The notes: generated by a model not told the origin, from the letters alone. DNA of 64,000 nucleotides from Halobacteriovoraceae bacterium (GCA_020635135.1 JACKAJ010000015.1:62001-126000); one strand, 5' to 3'; counted from the first letter of the stretch, positions 18,973 to 27,152 are shown. Numbers and translations: made by a program.

Positions 18973-18981
18973 CAAGTCTTT

Positions 18982-19230
18982 CTACTGAAACTTTGGAGAA
19001 AGATATTCAACACAACCATCGAGGGTTGCCAACTTCGGATAATCTTCTTGGGGAACTTCTATCTGATGACGCTTTCTCAGCTCCATAACAATATCGAGAA
19101 AATCCATAGAATCGAGATCTAACTGGTCTCTTAAACTTTTTGCACCATCAAGACTGTCTAAATTTTCATCGGGAGCAATATCAGCAATAATGTTAATAAT
19201 TTCTTTTTTGACCTGTTCAGTTTCTAGCAT
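18982..19230 (-). CDS. Acyl carrier protein
   Basis: 82 residues, the usual ACP size. It has the four-helix pattern and the phosphopantetheine site Ser41 in LDLDSMDFLD. It is acidic, as ACPs are. It overlaps the ketosynthase by 7 bp and precedes the CrtI-like gene, so it is a pathway-dedicated carrier and not the housekeeping AcpP, which normally sits with fabD, fabG and fabF. DSMD instead of the usual DSLD at the attachment site is a small departure that still fits the motif. Confidence 0.93.
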   Translation of the reverse strand: MLETEQVKKEIINIIADIAPDENLDSLDGAKSLRDQLDLDSMDFLDIVMELRKRHQIEVPQEDYPKLATLDGCVEYLSPKFQ

Positions 19231-20474
19231 TTCTCTTCCCCTTTATATTTTTTAACGATGAGACTTGAATTTATACCTAACATCCCAAACGAATTGTTAA
19301 GAATGGTTTCTACCTGACAATCTTTTTTAGGTGTTTCCCGCACCAAATTAATAGGAGCGCATTCAGTATCAACTTCGTGACAATTAATTCCAGGATGAAT
19401 GATTCCATCTTCAAAACTTGGGAGGTTACCCGCTAGCTCAAGAGCTCCAGCAGCTCCCATCGCATGACCGATATGACCTTTTGTAAAATTCACAAAGGTT
19501 GATGGACTTTCATCAAATAATTTTTTAATCGCATGCCCTTCAGAAAAATCCCCTGCTCCTGTACCAGTCGCATGCATGCTTATAAGATCGATCTGGTAAG
19601 TTTCCAAATTGGCCTTGGCCATCGCCTTTTTCATGCATGCAATTTGCATTTCTGTGTTGGGATTAACATAGTCGCTGGCATCAGAATTCATGGCGTATCC
19701 ACAAATTTCTGCATAAATATAAGCGTTTCTCTGCAAAGCGGACTCTAATGTTTCGAGAAAAAACACGGCCCCACCTTCAGAAATGACCGTTCCTTTACGA
19801 TTGATATCGAGAGGTTTAATCGCTTGAGTGGGATCTTCAGCATGGCCCAAAGCACCTTGAGCAGCAAAGCCTGCAAAAATTCCAAATGTGTTGGGACTTT
19901 CGCTCACTCCACCAGCGAGTGCATATTCGACATCCCCTAATTGAATCATTTGGTAGGCGTGAATAACACCAAGGTTTCCCCCAGCACAAGCCGCCCCGAG
20001 AGTGCAATGCGGACCTGTAATTTTTAGATTAAGTGTCACTTCACCTGCAGGTGAATTGGCCACAGTTCTTGGGTTATGGTGAGGAGACCATAACATTGTA
20101 TCCATTTTATTTTGATGAAGCTGATAAATTTCTTCTTCAGTTTCGACATTCCCATGCTCAGTGATTCCGAGATAAACCCCAACTACTGATCTATCAATCC
20201 TGTCCATTTCAAAGGCAGCATCGGCCAAAGCTTCATTGGCACAATAAATTGCTATTGATCCCGCTCTCGTTCCTCGACGAAGTGATTTTCTATTTTGATA
20301 TTTCAAATTATCAAAATCACAAAACCCTGCTACTTGTTCGCCCATATAGCGAATATTGTGAAAGGCCAATCCTGATTTTCCTTCCAGCAAGGCCGATCGA
20401 AATTCTTTGAGATTATTTCCGTTAGGAGCCGTGAGACCGACACCTGTGATGACTACTCTTTTATTTTGCATCAT
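19224..20474 (-). CDS. FabF-type beta-ketoacyl-ACP synthase
   Basis: 417 residues from ATG at 20472-20474 (a second ATG follows directly). The open frame runs upstream to 20648, but that part has no ketosynthase similarity. It begins KRVVITGVGLTAPNG as FabF does. The catalytic triad is intact: Cys163 in LGAACAGGN, His301 in SMHATGTGAGDFSEG and His337 in KGHIGHAMGAAG. It extends acyl-ACP with malonyl-ACP. It heads the operon KS-ACP-CrtI-oleABCD. Divergence from canonical FabF (AACAGG for TACATG) suggests a specialised elongating KS. The promoter must lie in the 175 bp shared with the divergent histone gene. Confidence 0.93.
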   Translation of the reverse strand: MMQNKRVVITGVGLTAPNGNNLKEFRSALLEGKSGLAFHNIRYMGEQVAGFCDFDNLKYQNRKSLRRGTRAGSIAIYCANEALADAAFEMDRIDRSVVGVYLGITEHGNVETEEEIYQLHQNKMDTMLWSPHHNPRTVANSPAGEVTLNLKITGPHCTLGAACAGGNLGVIHAYQMIQLGDVEYALAGGVSESPNTFGIFAGFAAQGALGHAEDPTQAIKPLDINRKGTVISEGGAVFFLETLESALQRNAYIYAEICGYAMNSDASDYVNPNTEMQIACMKKAMAKANLETYQIDLISMHATGTGAGDFSEGHAIKKLFDESPSTFVNFTKGHIGHAMGAAGALELAGNLPSFEDGIIHPGINCHEVDTECAPINLVRETPKKDCQVETILNNSFGMLGINSSLIVKKYKGEEKC

Positions 20475-20649
20475 AAATTCACTCTGTATTGTTTGATAAA
20501 AACCATCACCTATTTTGATCTCACAAGCCCAAAAAATCAAATAAAATCTCCCTAGACACAATAAATTATATTTAAAACCTTGACCTTTTAGACCTATATG
20601 TAAAACTATCACTGGAAACTCAAAAAACCCCTTCAAAGTGAGGACCAAT

Positions 20650-21054
20650 ATGGAAAATTACGTCGTTGTTTCAAAAGTCAAAAAACTTATCAAAGAAAGA
20701 CAGGGCTTCAACACTTCTCAATCTTTTTTCGAACCCTTGAACAAGGATTTGCTTTCATCTGTCAATCTTGCTGTTGAACACGCACAAAAAATGAACAGAA
20801 AAACTGTTATGGGTAGAGACTTCGATTTTTATAAAGACTCTCCTGAAGTTAAAGATAATTTGGTAGTTGCTTCTAAAATTAAAAAATACATCAAAGACAA
20901 AGCAGGGCTTAACACTAGTTCACAAGTCATTGAGCAATTGTCTTATAAAGTTGAGCTCCTCTGTCTCAATGCTATTAAGCACGCTGTTGAAGACAAAAGA
21001 AAGACAGTCATGGATCGCGACTTCAACCCATTGACCACGACTTCACTAAATTAA
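20650..21054 (+). CDS. Bacterial doublet histone (DUF1931-type, two histone folds in tandem)
   Basis: 134 residues from ATG at 20650, with GAGGA 5 nt upstream; a GTG four codons earlier is in frame but less likely. Two similar halves (about 5-60 and 71-129) each read [LV]VV-x-SK-x-KK-x-IK, then G-x-NTS, a long middle helix, and RKTVM-x-RDF. This is the helix-strap-long helix-strap-helix plan of the histone fold. RKTV and RD correspond to the loop-L2/alpha-3 region that pairs folds. Such proteins fold as a pseudodimer of the archaeal-histone type. Bdellovibrio is known to have an abundant single-fold histone; this doublet is probably the counterpart of a second type. It should bind DNA as a chromatin protein. 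A strong terminator follows. Confidence 0.88.
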   Translation: MENYVVVSKVKKLIKERQGFNTSQSFFEPLNKDLLSSVNLAVEHAQKMNRKTVMGRDFDFYKDSPEVKDNLVVASKIKKYIKDKAGLNTSSQVIEQLSYKVELLCLNAIKHAVEDKRKTVMDRDFNPLTTTSLN

Positions 21055-21078
21055 TAGTTAAAACCAATTTAACTGTAT

Positions 21079-21107
21079 AAAAAAGGGCCTGGAATTGGCC
21101 CTTTTTT
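21079..21107 (+). terminator. Bidirectional Rho-independent terminator
   Basis: A perfect 11-bp stem (AAAAAAGGGCC / GGCCCTTTTTT) with a 7-nt loop lies 25 bp after the histone gene and 30 bp from the stop of the convergent gene at 21138. The A-run and T-run on either side let it serve both strands. Confidence 0.92.
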
Positions 21108-21137
21108 ATTACAAATATTTGAACTAACAACTGTACT

Positions 21138-22316
21138 TTACTGGTTAAGAATCTCTAAGGGAAATTCACTTTTTAGCCCACAAACTTGGGCCCTTTGATC
21201 GTTGGCCCCGCACCATGCTAATTTGTTAGCAACGATTGTTGCAACTTCCACATCGTCCTGAGGGTAAAGGTGAACTGCACTTAAATCTTTATCGACTCCT
21301 TCAAAGGTATCCGGCCAGACAAAGGTTCCATCTGGCTTCATTTTCACTTCTTTTTTAGCAAACTCTGCATAGTCTTCATTGATGTCCCAAACCCAAAAGC
21401 TAAAAGAGCCATCTGGTCTTGGTTTGCTTAGCTTGTAAACTTGAACCACATGGATCCAGTAATCCCCTTTACTCGTAGTATCATCGTCACCACCTTGAAA
21501 ATTAAAATCAACAGGCTGAGGATTTTTGTTCTTTCCTTTAGCTTTTTTGCTGCCTCCAGAAGGTTGGGCCATATAGACAATAGGGTTATAGCCTCTTCTT
21601 AAACGGTGAAGAACATCAAGGTATAAGCGATAAGCTTTGTGAATATCAGGCTTCTCTTTCACTCCTTGGTATTGAATCAAACCTTGTAGCGATACATTCT
21701 TTTTAATCCATAGGCTCACAATATGTTTTTTAATGTAATCCTGAAGATCTCTGTGAGAAGCAAATTCATTAACATTTCTAAAATAAGGGATATTCACAGG
21801 ACGCAATTGAAAAATGCTATCAATTTTCTTTTTATAAAAGCTTATCCATTTCTCAAATTCAAATTCATACTCAGGGACATCTTCTTTAAAACTATTCTCG
21901 GGATCAAAATTGGCCAGCATGTGAAATCTTCGCAATCCGAATGTTACTGCTGAGCAAACGCCATATTCCAATTGCACGATGTCCATAAAATCAAACGCAG
22001 AATTCACAAAAGGAAAGTGATCGTCATCGTTGGGAACTCGCTTACTTTGACCCCCTAAAAAAACTCTAAACGGAGAACTTTGCGGGTCTTTTTTGTGTAC
22101 TCGAGAATAAACCCCGTACTGATCAAGACCATGATCCATAAAAAATTCCGTCATAAAATAATTGGGAATATTAAAGATGGCGGCCGGCAAGCCTTTGAGC
22201 ATAAGATCCGTTTGAGTAGGAATTTCAATTTCATCATCACTTTTTTCTGAAACTGCTTCTTGAGACCAAATACTTGTGCTGAATAGTAGTATAAAAATTA
22301 AAAATAAATTTTTCAT
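21138..22316 (-). CDS. Secreted protein with papain-like Cys-His-Asp arrangement, unknown family
   Basis: 392 residues from ATG at 22314-22316 (AAGGAAG upstream; an ATG six codons earlier lacks a ribosome site). Signal peptide MKNLFLIFILLFSTSIWS. I do not recognise a named family. Three stretches look like a cysteine-peptidase core: Cys121 at the start of a helix (LEYGVCSAVTFGLRRF), His289 on a strand (DYWIHVVQVYKL) and Asp311 (FWVWDINED), in papain order. The region 250-285 between them is Lys/Gly-rich and disordered-looking. It may be a periplasmic or exported peptidase or amidase, or an inactive relative. It is monocistronic and converges on the histone gene. Confidence 0.7.
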   Translation of the reverse strand: MKNLFLIFILLFSTSIWSQEAVSEKSDDEIEIPTQTDLMLKGLPAAIFNIPNYFMTEFFMDHGLDQYGVYSRVHKKDPQSSPFRVFLGGQSKRVPNDDDHFPFVNSAFDFMDIVQLEYGVCSAVTFGLRRFHMLANFDPENSFKEDVPEYEFEFEKWISFYKKKIDSIFQLRPVNIPYFRNVNEFASHRDLQDYIKKHIVSLWIKKNVSLQGLIQYQGVKEKPDIHKAYRLYLDVLHRLRRGYNPIVYMAQPSGGSKKAKGKNKNPQPVDFNFQGGDDDTTSKGDYWIHVVQVYKLSKPRPDGSFSFWVWDINEDYAEFAKKEVKMKPDGTFVWPDTFEGVDKDLSAVHLYPQDDVEVATIVANKLAWCGANDQRAQVCGLKSEFPLEILNQ

Positions 22317-22438
22317 ATGCTTCCTTATTTTCAATGCTTTAGTCGACTAATTGGGGATACTATTTCTGAGTTTTTTTTCAAAATATTTTGAGTTAAGATA
22401 AAGTCTAATGCGCTCGAGGAAAAAGGAGTTTTCTCACC

Positions 22439-23965
22439 ATGAAATCTTATCATCGCCAACACTTTCTCATACTTTGTTTTTTCATACTCGTTTTGCTTTC
22501 ATCTTGTACGCTGGTTCCACTACAAAAAAATAAAAGTAACCAAACGGCTAACACGCCAACTCCCGTTGAACAAACTGATTCATCTAATAAAGCATTACAG
22601 CCTATTGATGACGTTCTTTCAAATGAAGAATCTATGAATGAACAAGCTGAAAGTAATCAAAACTCTGATGACGCGACAAGTGTAAACAATATTAACAATG
22701 ACGCGGCTGAGGAAAACGGTTTAGATATTAATGATCTCAAGGCGATTGAAAATAAAGTCGCGAGCGACCTCCCCAATCCTGAAGAAGAAAATGCTAATCT
22801 TTCTGAAACAAATACTCACTTTTTAGAAAAACAAAACATTCACGTCGTCGATAGTTGGATCGAAGTTTTTGCTGAACGAGAAAAAAACCGTTTCCAGCGC
22901 TTCCTCAACAATGCCTATCGATATGAAAGTTTTGTTAAAAACATTTTTCGCGAACACAATCTCCCAGAAAAACTTTTTTATGTTGGAATTATTGAAAGTG
23001 GCTATTATTTGCAAGCCAAAAGCCGGGCGAATTGTGTTGGGCCTTGGCAATTTGCTGCTGCCGTCGGAAGAGAGTTTGGGCTCAAAGTGAACCGCTACCA
23101 AGATGAAAGACGCGATATTGAAAAGGCTACTCACGCAGCGGCTCGTTACTTCAAAGATCTCTATAATATTTTCGGCTCTTGGGAGCTCGCCTTAAGTGCC
23201 TACAATGCTGGGCCTTATCGGATTATTGGTCTTATTAGAAGAGAAAAAACTCGCGATTTCTATAAGCTCAGAGAAAGCAAACGCTTTCCTCGTGAAACAG
23301 CTGAGTATGTTGCCAAAACCAAAGCAGCCATGGAGATTGCCCAAAATCCGACCAAGTATGGCTTTCTCGTAACACGTGAAGAAAATCCCTTTGCATCCAG
23401 TAAAAAAATTGAGCTTCGTTCTTCTCACAATCTCTCAACAATCGCTAAAAGATTAAATGTCTCGGTAAAAACGTTGAAAGATCTCAACCCTGAGCTCAGA
23501 AGAGAAATCACTCCAACCTATCGCCGAGGTCACTACGAACTGCGAATTCCTGCTTCGACCTATGAATCGCGCACGGCCGAAATTAAAAATCTTAAGAACC
23601 TTAAAGGCAGTAAAGTTTATGTAAGCAATTCTCAAAATACCCGTTCACTGACCACCAAAAAATCCAGCTATGCTTATCACCGAGTTAAAAGAGGGGAAAA
23701 CCTCACTCTGATTGCGAAAAAATATAAAGTTAGTATTTCGAGTATTAAAAAGTTTAATCACTTGAGAAGTAATCGCATTATTCCTGGGCAAAAACTCAAA
23801 CTTCCTCGAAAAATTCAAAAGATTTATATCGTCCGCCGCGGGGACAACCTCTACAATATCGCTCGCAAGTTTGGAAAAACCACTCACCAAATTATTGGGC
23901 TAAACTCTCTTAAGTCTCACAAGATTTATCCAGGGCAAAAGTTGATTGTGGCATTAAATAATTAA
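22439..23965 (+). CDS. mltD: MltD-like membrane-bound lytic transglycosylase with LysM repeats
   Basis: 508 residues. Lipoprotein signal with acylated Cys in ILVLLSSCTL; an Asn/Asp-rich linker to about residue 120; an SLT domain at about 140-270 with catalytic Glu in VGIIESGYYL, then VGPWQFAAAVGREFGL and LALSAYNAGP. Three LysM units follow: a weaker one near 320-370 (HNLSTIAKRLNVSVKTL), then YHRVKRGENLTLIAKKY and YIVRRGDNLYNIARKFG. It cleaves peptidoglycan with 1,6-anhydro ring formation, attached to the outer membrane. AAGGAG precedes the ATG. Both the domain order and the residues fit MltD. In a predator such enzymes may also act on prey wall; that is speculation. Confidence 0.93.
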   Translation: MKSYHRQHFLILCFFILVLLSSCTLVPLQKNKSNQTANTPTPVEQTDSSNKALQPIDDVLSNEESMNEQAESNQNSDDATSVNNINNDAAEENGLDINDLKAIENKVASDLPNPEEENANLSETNTHFLEKQNIHVVDSWIEVFAEREKNRFQRFLNNAYRYESFVKNIFREHNLPEKLFYVGIIESGYYLQAKSRANCVGPWQFAAAVGREFGLKVNRYQDERRDIEKATHAAARYFKDLYNIFGSWELALSAYNAGPYRIIGLIRREKTRDFYKLRESKRFPRETAEYVAKTKAAMEIAQNPTKYGFLVTREENPFASSKKIELRSSHNLSTIAKRLNVSVKTLKDLNPELRREITPTYRRGHYELRIPASTYESRTAEIKNLKNLKGSKVYVSNSQNTRSLTTKKSSYAYHRVKRGENLTLIAKKYKVSISSIKKFNHLRSNRIIPGQKLKLPRKIQKIYIVRRGDNLYNIARKFGKTTHQIIGLNSLKSHKIYPGQKLIVALNN

Positions 23966-23986
23966 GAAATTTCGGTAAAAACTTTA

Positions 23987-24124
23987 TTAATCGTTGGACT
24001 CGCTAGAACCCTTCTCATCGTCTGCTTTCTTATCAGTAGAAACACTATCCTGTGTGGTACTGACTTGGCCTAGAATATTTTCAATTTCTTCAATTTCTTT
24101 CTTAAACTTATCTTTAAAATTCAT
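23987..24124 (-). CDS. Small acidic protein (45 aa) downstream of dcd
   Basis: An ATG at 24122-24124 is preceded by AGGTGA and lies 12 bp after the dcd stop, so it is probably the second gene of the dcd transcript. The frame encodes 45 residues: an amphipathic, charged helix at the start (FKDKFKKEIEEIENILGQ) and a Ser/Asp/Lys-rich tail ending SSESND. No signal peptide or membrane segment. I do not recognise it. The position and ribosome site make it a credible gene; conservation is not known. Confidence 0.5.
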   Translation of the reverse strand: MNFKDKFKKEIEEIENILGQVSTTQDSVSTDKKADDEKGSSESND

Positions 24125-24136
24125 AGATCACCTAAT

Positions 24137-24673
24137 TTAAAAACGATTCTTATACATCATTGATTCAACTGGCCCGTCATTTTTGGCCGTGTACTTTGCA
24201 GAGCTCTTCGCCGTGTAGGGAGTGAGAACATCACCTTCCACTTTAAAGAAAATCAACTGCCCAATCGGCATTCCGGGATACACACGTACAGGTTGCTTGA
24301 CTGAAATTTCGAGTGTCCAATAATTGCAAAACCCCACATCCCCTTTCCCGGCCGTGGCGTGAATATCGATTCCCAGTCTCCCAACGGAGGACTTCCCCTC
24401 AAGAAATGGGACGTGAACATGGCTTTCGGTGTATTCTTCAGTGACACCGAGATAAAACTTATCGGGTTCTAAAACATAGCCTTCTTCAGGAATTTCAAAA
24501 TATTCGACTTCGTTGTGCTTTCTAGCGTCTAGAACTTTATCTTTGTAGAGGGCTAGCTTTTTTCCAAGGTGAACATCGTAGCTATTGCATCCCAAACAAT
24601 TTTTATCGAATGGTTCAATAACGATTTCTCCTGAATTTATAAACTTTAAAATTTCACCATCACAAAGTATCAT
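24137..24673 (-). CDS. dcd: dCTP deaminase
   Basis: 178 residues from ATG at 24671-24673, with AGGAG 9 nt upstream; an in-frame GTG two codons earlier is too close to the ribosome site. The dUTPase/DCD fold is clear: CNSYDVHLG near the N-terminus, then FLEGKSSVGRLGIDIHATAG with GFCNYWTLEISV behind it (catalytic Arg/Ser/Glu region), and PIGQLIFF. It converts dCTP to dUTP plus ammonia for thymidylate supply. The short form seen in some phyla can also hydrolyse dUTP (bifunctional); I cannot exclude that. It is followed by a 45-codon gene and is divergent from 24731. Confidence 0.92.
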   Translation of the reverse strand: MILCDGEILKFINSGEIVIEPFDKNCLGCNSYDVHLGKKLALYKDKVLDARKHNEVEYFEIPEEGYVLEPDKFYLGVTEEYTESHVHVPFLEGKSSVGRLGIDIHATAGKGDVGFCNYWTLEISVKQPVRVYPGMPIGQLIFFKVEGDVLTPYTAKSSAKYTAKNDGPVESMMYKNRF

Positions 24674-24730
24674 ATGCACAAACTCCTAAATCTTTGAAAG
24701 ACTCCTTTTGGAATACTACGAGAAACGACA

Positions 24731-25489
24731 ATGAGTGACAAGTATATCCTTTTCATGAGAGGTTTAGTTAGAGAATCACGCCACTGGGGTCATCACTTAG
24801 ACAACTATGGAAAAATTCTCGCTCCCATCAAACCGATCACACTAGAAATTCCTGGCAATGGTCAATATTACAAACAAAAATCATTCACGAGCATCGAAGA
24901 AAATGTGGATTTTTTGCGCGAGTGCTTGTTTGAAATAATTCCCAAGGGATCAAAATTGGGAATCGTAGCTTATTCGCTAGGAGGAATGATTGGGGCTCAA
25001 TGGTTAGAAAAATACCCACAAGATTTTTCTAAGGCCATGTTGATCAACACAAGCTTCAAAGGTATTTGCCCTGTTCATTATCGCTTACAAATTTCAAGCT
25101 TACTGCAACTTCTCATCACACGTTTTTCAACTGATCCTGAAAAAAGAGAGAGAGGGATTTATAAAATAGTGAGCAATTGCCCTGAAAAAGAAAATGAAAC
25201 TGTTAAGTTGTGGACAGAAATTGCCAAAAGCGCTCCCGTCTCTACCGCCAATGCCATCAGACAAATTTTTGCAGCTTTTAAATTTACTCCCAAACTTAAA
25301 AAACCTCCAGTGCCGACCATGATTGTCGCCTCAAAAGGTGATCGGATGTGCAACTACCGCTGCGGAGAAAAAATTGCGAATCACTGGAACTGCCCTATTC
25401 GACTGCACCCTTGGGGGGGGCATGAACTCTATCACGATGACCCCGAGTGGTTAGGAAAAGTTCTCAAAGAATGGTTTGAAGATCTATGA
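24731..25489 (+). CDS. Alpha/beta hydrolase
   Basis: 252 residues. Nucleophile elbow GIVAYSLGGMIG gives a catalytic Ser; near the C-terminus a G-D pair (VASKGDRM) supplies the Asp and WGGHELYHDDP the His. The fold is the esterase/lipase type; substrate unknown. No signal peptide, so cytosolic. It overlaps mnmD by 4 bp (ATGA) and is first of a three-gene operon. Codons just before the catalytic His contain eight consecutive G (25413-25420), unusual in this AT-rich DNA; slippage there would remove the His. Confidence 0.85.
   Translation: MSDKYILFMRGLVRESRHWGHHLDNYGKILAPIKPITLEIPGNGQYYKQKSFTSIEENVDFLRECLFEIIPKGSKLGIVAYSLGGMIGAQWLEKYPQDFSKAMLINTSFKGICPVHYRLQISSLLQLLITRFSTDPEKRERGIYKIVSNCPEKENETVKLWTEIAKSAPVSTANAIRQIFAAFKFTPKLKKPPVPTMIVASKGDRMCNYRCGEKIANHWNCPIRLHPWGGHELYHDDPEWLGKVLKEWFEDL
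25413..25420 (+). repeat. G8 homopolymer inside the hydrolase gene
   Basis: Eight G in a row encode part of Trp-Gly-Gly directly before the presumed catalytic His. A tract of this length in AT-rich coding DNA is a possible slippage site. Confidence 0.6.
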
Positions 25490-26196
25490 GTTCTCCTAAG
25501 ACAATTCCAGAAGGTTATCAGCTTGTTCAAACGGAAGACGGTAGTTTTACTTTTTATAGTGAGAACTATGATGAAACTTGCCACTCCAGCTCTGGTGCAG
25601 ACAGCGAGACACAGCGCTATTTTATAGAAGGTTGCGAAATCAAAAATAAGCTTGAAACATTTCACGCGCTCAATATTTTAGAAATTGGTTTTGGCGTCGG
25701 TAGAGGTTTTTTGCAAACCTTAGACGCTCTCAAAAAATTCACGTCTCTGTTTCCCATTCATTTTGTCAGCACTGAAATTGATGAAAGACTGGTAAAGTGG
25801 TTTATAGGAGAATATTCCGATCAGTGGAATTTTCTTCAAAGTTTTAAACAAGTAAATGGAAACTATCATTTTCAATATCAAAAACTTAAACTCACAATCC
25901 TTATTGGTGATGCGACTCAAAGTTTAAAAAAATTCCAAAATAGTGAGTCTCTTTTTAAGGCCCATGCCATTTTTCAAGATGCATTCTCACCTAAAAAAAA
26001 TCCAGAACTGTGGAGTAAAACCTGGTTTTCTCTTTTAAAGGATCTCTCTGGTCAGGATGTCACTCTCACAACTTATAGTGCTTCTCATAGCGTCCTCGAA
26101 TCTCTTGAAAGAGCTGGTTGGCATTGGGAAAAGATTAAAGGTTTCGCGAGGAAGCGAGCAGCGACCAGAGCTTTTTTAAAGGAAATAAAATCATGA
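25486..26196 (+). CDS. mnmD: MnmD-type tRNA (mnm5s2U34) methyltransferase
   Basis: 236 residues, DUF752 family. The N-terminal TEDGSFTFYSENYDETCHSS and GADSETQRYF stretch is the family mark; ILEIGFGVGRGFL is the SAM-binding motif; FQDAFSPKKNPELWSKTW is the active-site block; the C-terminal IKGFARKRAATRAF matches the conserved GFGRKR tail. It methylates nm5(s2)U at the tRNA wobble position. Here it stands without the FAD oxidase half found in MnmC fusions, hence MnmD. It overlaps both neighbours by ATGA, so it is translationally coupled. Confidence 0.9.
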   Translation: MSSPKTIPEGYQLVQTEDGSFTFYSENYDETCHSSSGADSETQRYFIEGCEIKNKLETFHALNILEIGFGVGRGFLQTLDALKKFTSLFPIHFVSTEIDERLVKWFIGEYSDQWNFLQSFKQVNGNYHFQYQKLKLTILIGDATQSLKKFQNSESLFKAHAIFQDAFSPKKNPELWSKTWFSLLKDLSGQDVTLTTYSASHSVLESLERAGWHWEKIKGFARKRAATRAFLKEIKS

Positions 26197-27152
26197 TTCC
26201 AAATCAAGATATTAAAAATTTTTGCGAGCGCTTTGAATTAGAACTTCCCATCATTCAAGCAGGCATGGTGTGGGTTTCAGGAGCCAAGCTCGCCAGTGCG
26301 TGCGCTAATAATGGCATTATGGGAACATTGGGCGGGGGATCGATGCCTCCAGGCGTACTTGAGAAGCAAATTGAAAAGTGCCGAGATCTCACCGATGCCA
26401 ATTCTTGGAAAAGAGTCGCTATAAACTTTCCACTGCTCTACAAAGATATTGAAAAGCAAATTGAAATTGCGCTTAAATACAATATCAAAACTTTTATCAC
26501 ATCTGCTGGAAGCCCCAAAAAATTTACAGGCTATCTAAAAAGCAAAAATAAAAATGTTATTCACGTGACGAGTTCACCACTTCTTGCTCTCAAATGTGAA
26601 GCAGCCGGTGTCGATGCTATCGTTGCAGAGGGATTTGAAGCCGGTGGCCACAATGGTCGAGAAGAACTCACCACCATGGTCCTCATTCCTCAAGTTGTTG
26701 ACTCAGTAAAAATTCCCGTCATTGCTGCTGGAGGAATTTCTGATGTTCGCCAAGTGCACGCGGCCCATGCATTAGGTGCTCATGGCGTTCAAATTGGATC
26801 GCGTTTTGCTGCAACTGTGGAATCGAGTGCTCATTTCAAATTCAAAGAGGCCATCGTCAAAGCAAAATTTGGTGACACAAAACTCATGATGAAAAAACAC
26901 GTTCCCGTTCGACTGCTTGATAACACTTTTGCTCGTGAAATTGATTCACTCGAACAAAGTGGTGCACCCAATGAAGAACTAATCAAAGTCCTTGGTAAAG
27001 GACGCGCGAAAAAAGGAATGCACGAGGGTGATCTTGAACAAGGTGAGCTTGAAATCGGCCAAGTTTCTGGGATGATTAATGATATTCCCTCTGCCAAAAA
27101 TCTAATTGAAGGCTATCGCCAGTTTTATTCGTCATCAAAAATAGGTCTTTAA
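26193..27152 (+). CDS. Nitronate monooxygenase / FabK-like FMN enzyme
   Basis: 319 residues, TIM-barrel FMN protein. It begins LPIIQAGMVWVSGAKLA, has AEGFEAGGHNGREE (the His is the catalytic base of nitronate monooxygenases and is also kept in FabK), VIAAGGISDV and GVQIGSRFAAT (FMN phosphate binding). Nitronate monooxygenase and enoyl-ACP reductase II (FabK) share this fold; by length and motif order I favour the former but cannot decide. It is third in the hydrolase-mnmD operon, starting within the mnmD stop, and converges with an 18-bp overlap on the Lnb-N gene. Confidence 0.85.
   Translation: MIPNQDIKNFCERFELELPIIQAGMVWVSGAKLASACANNGIMGTLGGGSMPPGVLEKQIEKCRDLTDANSWKRVAINFPLLYKDIEKQIEIALKYNIKTFITSAGSPKKFTGYLKSKNKNVIHVTSSPLLALKCEAAGVDAIVAEGFEAGGHNGREELTTMVLIPQVVDSVKIPVIAAGGISDVRQVHAAHALGAHGVQIGSRFAATVESSAHFKFKEAIVKAKFGDTKLMMKKHVPVRLLDNTFAREIDSLEQSGAPNEELIKVLGKGRAKKGMHEGDLEQGELEIGQVSGMINDIPSAKNLIEGYRQFYSSSKIGL

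Noticed and set aside
20475..20648. 58-codon N-terminal extension of the ketosynthase
   Set aside because: It is not ketosynthase-like and would run through the region that must hold the divergent promoters.
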